Shown here piece after piece: positions 58,251-64,000 of a stretch of DNA of 64,000 bases (position 1 is its first letter; each line of letters begins with the position of its first letter). The stretch covers positions 30,363,011 through 30,427,010 of the forward strand of contig CM064632.1 of NCBI GenBank assembly GCA_032717465.1, given 5' to 3'. Below the pieces are notes generated by a model. The model had not been told where the DNA came from and ran no database searches. It saw only the letters and a program-made list of their open reading frames with translations. Source of the stretch: Coenobita brevimanus (lineage: Eukaryota; Arthropoda; Malacostraca; Decapoda; Coenobitidae). Both the position numbers and the translations under genes were made by a program.

Positions 58251-59030
58251 CTGTTGTGTAAGTCTGCCTTTTTTTTATGCAAGAAAGAAGGAATCAAAGG
58301 CCAGAAGCCCGTAAGATTGTTCCCTACAAGAAGAAACAAAAACAAGTTAACAGAGAGCCAGATTCAAGATCCGTTCATTTCGAGATGCCTGGACACAGCG
58401 TCTGAAAGACTGAAGATCACAGGCAGTAGGAAATACAGACAGAGGGAGACAGTTTCTGAGTTAAACTGTTGCATACATTAAGGACTGGGAGTAACGGTTA
58501 ACTCTTGCACTGTAGTGAGTGTGTGATTTACTATAACAAACACTCGGTGATTTTGTGCTTAGAACGTCCTAGGTCCGTGTTCTCGTCGGGTAATGAGCCT
58601 CCCTAACACATCTTCCTAAGGTATTTATTCTTGGATATGGGTGGTTAATAGCCTTTTGTACGTCACTTATGCACAGAATGATAATACTGGATAAATTTAA
58701 GTAACAGAAGACAGTAAGGTGAAACAGACAAAATAAATCACTTAGGTGAAGGTGTTAAGGGCTTCCTCAACCGACGAGAATACCAGCCCACAGTGACAGA
58801 CTTGGACAGGTTAGAATCTTCAAAGGTAAATGAAAGTTAGACATTTATCATAAGGTTGCTGGACTGATCCCTTCAATACGATTATAAATATTCTGTTTTT
58901 GATAATCTAACGCAAAGGAAGAAAACTGGTCATCTGCCATCAGACTTTGGTAGCCTAGCCTCGTGCCCCTAAATGTCTAAGAGTGTAAAATGATAACTGT
59001 TTTCTTATCACGTTAACGTGACCCAAATAT
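58251..59030. other. Unannotated DNA
   Basis: A 75-codon plus frame (58254-58481) is basic and polar with no recognised domain; it could be an exon fragment but has no support. Confidence 0.3.
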
Positions 59031-59215
59031 TCGTCCTTTTGCAGCTTATTTCACGTAGCGCTTTGGCAGAAAATGGCAATACTACGGCTCTACACCCCTT
59101 CCAAAGAAGTTTTTTGTGATCAGCATCGTATTCTAATGTTAATTTCTTTCTACAACTCAGTATTGAAGGTGGTGAGATGGCAATTTTAGGCCAAGTTAGA
59201 GTAAAAAGAGTAAAG
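59031..59215 (+). repeat. ~200-bp dispersed repeat family, copy D
   Basis: tcgtccttttgcagcttatt, ggcaatactacggctctaca, gatggcaattttaggccaag and ttagagtaaaaagagtaaag match copies B and C in order. Confidence 0.75.
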
Positions 59216-59483
59216 CTGTCTTTTTTTTTATCATATTTTGCTAAGAGTTTACCGAGATGTAAAAAAAGTGAAGATCAACCTTATCTAGAAAATACATACA
59301 GGGAGGTTCATAAAACAGCACTCCCTCAGAAACTCACCTGGCGGTATCTAATGTGTCGGAAGGACGGCTCAGTCTGCCGGTGTGGGCGTGGCTGTGGAAC
59401 TGGGAGTGGGAAATGAATAAAGCTGGAGTAGGAAAGGAATAAATAAAGCAAGGCAAATACTGACACCACTAAGCCGTCCCCAC

Positions 59484-59484
<1 letters not shown>

Positions 59485-59553
<69 letters not shown>
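59485..59553. repeat. (AC)n microsatellite
   Basis: About 34 AC units. Confidence 0.97.
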
Positions 59554-59555
<2 letters not shown>

Positions 59556-59849
59556 TCGCCCAGCGGAGTTTAAGTGCAGTGTTATATATGGACCATCCTA
59601 CATACAACACGAGAAAATAAATCGGGACAGAATACACGAAATAAATCCTCCAAACACTGTATTCAGCGGACTGCATTTTACAGCAGGTCTTAAATCCTGC
59701 GACGGTATGGCATCCTACGTTCCCAAAAGTTCACTGGACTATCGTAAGTCTGGCGACATGGTCCGGCTACCGTAAATTCAGGAAGGTTTTATAGGTTAGG
59801 TAAGTCTGCAGAGATACGGTGAGTTCTGCTGGGTTCCGTAAGTTCCCAG

Positions 59850-60083
59850 ACCATGCCACACCATACCGCATCATATTACACAACATAACACCATACCACA
59901 CCATTATACCATTGTACACTACACTGCAACACACCACATCACCATACAATATTATTCCATACCACACCACACCACACAACTACTACTACTACTACTACAC
60001 AATACTATACCGTACTATACTACGGGACCACACCACGCCACACCACACATCACACCTCCCCATGTAACACCACAATAATCACA

Positions 60084-60129
<46 letters not shown>
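59850..60129. repeat. CACCA-type simple sequence, (TAC)n and (CT)n
   Basis: Irregular ccacaccataccacacc words with a (CTA)n near 59981-59997, then (CT)n at 60086-60129. Confidence 0.85.
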
Positions 60130-60132
<3 letters not shown>

Positions 60133-60269
60133 ATCCTGCAGCCAGCCAGCGGGACCAGCACTGTTTTCACCGAGTTGCACCGTCGCCAGTGTTTTTCTCT
60201 CGTGGTCCAGATAAAGGATGTCACTAGTTAGCGTGAGCTGCAGTTGCAGACGTTGCTATTTGTTGCATC

Positions 60270-60634
60270 AGAGAGGAAATGAGAGGAGAGAGAGAGGGAG
60301 AGAGGAGGAGAGACGAGGGCGGGAGAGAGAGAAGGAAAGAGGAGGTGAGGAAAAAGAAAGGAAGGGAAAGAAGAGAGGGAAGAAAGAGAAAAAATGGAGA
60401 AAGTGGAACGATAGATGAGAGGCGAAGGAGATGAAACATAACAAAACAGAGTGGAGTGAGAAGAGACAGGAGAGAGAAGAAAGGAGTGAAGAAAGAGAAA
60501 AGAAGAGGAAAAGGCACAGAAAGAGGGAAAAGGAAGACAGGAGAAGGGAGAGAGGGGGAGAGACAGGAGAAAGGAGTGATGAGAGGTGTGTGAGAAGAGG
60601 AGGGAAAAGGAGAAAAGGGAGGGGAAGGAGAGGG

Positions 60635-60706
<72 letters not shown>

Positions 60707-60710
60707 GAGA
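60270..60710. repeat. Purine-rich tract ending in (GA)n
   Basis: Irregular GAGAGGAAAG DNA followed by (GA)n at about 60641-60700. Frames of 74-176 codons over it are low complexity. Confidence 0.9.
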
Positions 60711-61278
<568 letters not shown>

Positions 61279-61499
61279 GAATTAAGTCAAACACACCGCG
61301 GGACCTAGGATGAAGCGAGTGGGGACATCACCCGAAAAATACCACCTTTTCTTTTCGTCGCCTAAGGAAGCGGCCTCATTTATCTTTCTTGCGGGGTTAT
61401 TTGTGGATGTGGAGCGTTAATAACCTCGTGTGTCTTTTGTTTGATGCCAATTTCGACGTTATAATATGACAAAGAATATAACAGAGAAATATAACGTGT

Positions 61500-61660
61500 G
61501 GCATGGCAAATGAATCGCTAAGGAAGTGGTGCTTGTATAACATCCTGTGCCCCTTAGACGGGTTTAGATAGATTGATGACGATGACGATGAAGACGACGA
61601 TGACGATGATGATGATGATGAATAGGCATAATAAATCGCAAAGAAAAATATGCTACGAAG
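61500..61660 (+). repeat. Two AATCGCTAAGG-type repeats around a GAT tract
   Basis: tgaatcgctaaggaagtggt at 61511 and a decayed ataaatcgcaaagaaaaata at 61631, either side of (GAC/GAT)n at 61575-61620. Confidence 0.5.
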
Positions 61661-62059
61661 CCTTTAATGTCACCTAGGACAGAAGGATAGAGGGACATGT
61701 ATGCACAGACCTCCGGCTAATTGCATTTCCTCGCTGCTCCTCCGCCAGAAAGTCCGCCTGCTTTGCCAGACTGTCTTATGAATTTTCGCGCTTAGATTTC
61801 AGGGGCCCTGTCTTGGCGTCTCAAACTTTTCCCATGGATTCTTGAGCTGTATATACTTCAAGATTCTTAGGGAAAGGTTCCACAATATTAAAAGTTATTA
61901 TGGTTTGTCTGTTATAATTATCTGTAATGAACAGTCAGTCAGAATCCAACTCATGTGCAACCATAGTAACCAAAGAGCTGATGAAAATAGTTATGAACGA
62001 TTTCCCCAAAAAGAAAACTGCTTGGTTATTGACAAAATAGGTTAGTGTGTATGGAAGGG

Positions 62060-62490
62060 AAAAAGGCACTGCATAAGAGTACTGGACTCTGACGTACGGA
62101 AGTGAAGCCTGGGCCCTGTTGGAAGGACACAAGTCAGGGGTGAAAGCAGTAGAAATGTGTTATCTAAGAGGATCATTCGAAGTTACTTGCAAAGTCTGAC
62201 ACACAAATGAAAATCCGAGTGTGACCGAAAGCATTAAGAGAAATGCTCTGAGATGATTTTGTCAAGGGAAGAGGATAGAGAATGAAAGACTGAATAGGAG
62301 AATGTATGTGAGTGAGGTGGAGGAGAAAAGGGGGAGCAAGAGACCAAGGATGAGATGGAGGAATAGAGAGATAAATGAGGGACGATTGTGGAGTTGAAGG
62401 GAGGACAGCCAAATGGCTGAGGACAGGGCAACACGGAGGCGATTTGTCGGAGCCCACCCCTTAAAATATTAAGGTGTCTGGCTTTGCGAA
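62060..62490 (+). mobile_element. LINE 3' fragment, plus strand, decayed
   Basis: Begins at the TYGSEAW region (ctgacgtacggaagtgaagc ctgg) and keeps codons for the K..VKAVEM.YLRG block. It then follows the GRPRMRW-equivalent region (gaccaaggatgagatggagg) to the 3' terminus ttaaaatattaaggtgtctg gc. Stops and small indels break the frame. Confidence 0.8.
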
Positions 62491-62715
62491 GATAGATAGC
62501 TTGATAAAAATGGTAGCAAGCAATGATGCACTTTTACCATTTTAGTGAAGGTGGTGTCCCACGGCAGTAGTGACGTTAATTAATATAGTTCTGAAGTGTT
62601 TATTTGCTAGGATTTCCATCAAATTTTAGACTGAACAAAACACCACACCGCTCGCACAATAATAGGGCTGAGTAAGAGAAGGCAGCAGGGTTTGGGGGAC
62701 GGGCACAATTTTGCT

Positions 62716-63872
<1,157 letters not shown>

Positions 63873-64000
63873 GATCTGAATGTCTCTGAGGATAGTATAA
63901 AGAGGAATATGATTGTCTGAGGATCGTACAGAGGGATTTGACTGTCTCTGTTATCGTATAATGAGATCTGATTGTCTCTGATGATCGTATAGAGGGATCT
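63873..64000. repeat. 31-bp tandem array reaching the window end
   Basis: Units beginning gatctgaatgtctctgagga occur at 63873, 63904, 63935, 63965 and 63996 (31, 31, 30, 31). The array continues outside the window. Confidence 0.85.

Noticed and set aside
58254..58481. 75-codon basic plus-strand frame as an exon
   Set aside because: No recognised family and no consistent splice signals.

Overview
The window is 64 kb of animal, probably arthropod, non-coding DNA. I found no host protein-coding gene I could defend. Very long CA/TG, GA/CT, TA and trinucleotide microsatellites, jockey/RTE-like and CR1/L2-like LINEs, a PGBD4-like piggyBac element and tRNA-derived SINEs together suggest a decapod crustacean such as a crab or shrimp. 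That assignment is inference from repeat style, not from a marker gene.

Layout. 1-3432: the 5' part of a minus-strand Gypsy-type LTR retrotransposon (LTR, tRNA-Pro-like primer site, leader, and a gag-protease frame that runs off the left edge). 3433-11800: simple-sequence DNA, a 35-bp tandem array, a degenerate ~65-bp array and one copy of a repeat family rich in AGGTCA-type motifs. 11800-18545: two minus-strand copies of one APE-type LINE family, with the 3' end of a second LTR element wedged between them. 18581-19132: a 36-bp minisatellite. 19438-24130: short dispersed repeats, a candidate hammerhead ribozyme at 20897-20960, a SINE with perfect hairpins, and a fold-back element whose interior is a 19-bp satellite carrying a recent LINE insertion.

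25413-29678 is a complete piggyBac element: TTAA target sites, short inverted termini and a transposase frame broken by one in-frame TGA. 29956-30329 looks like a small MITE. 30330-37040 is mostly simple sequence with LINE and SINE fragments. 37041-39660 is a 5'-truncated plus-strand CR1/L2-like LINE. 41832-46025 holds a decayed piggyBac-like remnant, another SINE, an ACCTCCGCCAA-type repeat, a 21-bp array and the second AGGTCA-type repeat block. 51164-52836 is a third APE-type LINE copy. 55655-64000 contains minisatellites, a degenerate ~290-bp triplicate, a LINE 3' fragment and two exceptionally long TG tracts.

The autonomous elements here all look inactive as they stand: frameshifts, stops, 5' truncation or lost catalytic residues. 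The 124-bp LINE fragment at 23223-23346, with its 11-bp target duplication and no visible difference from the 11.8-kb copy, shows that this LINE family moved recently. Percent identities, clade names and family novelty could not be computed here and are stated as visual impressions.
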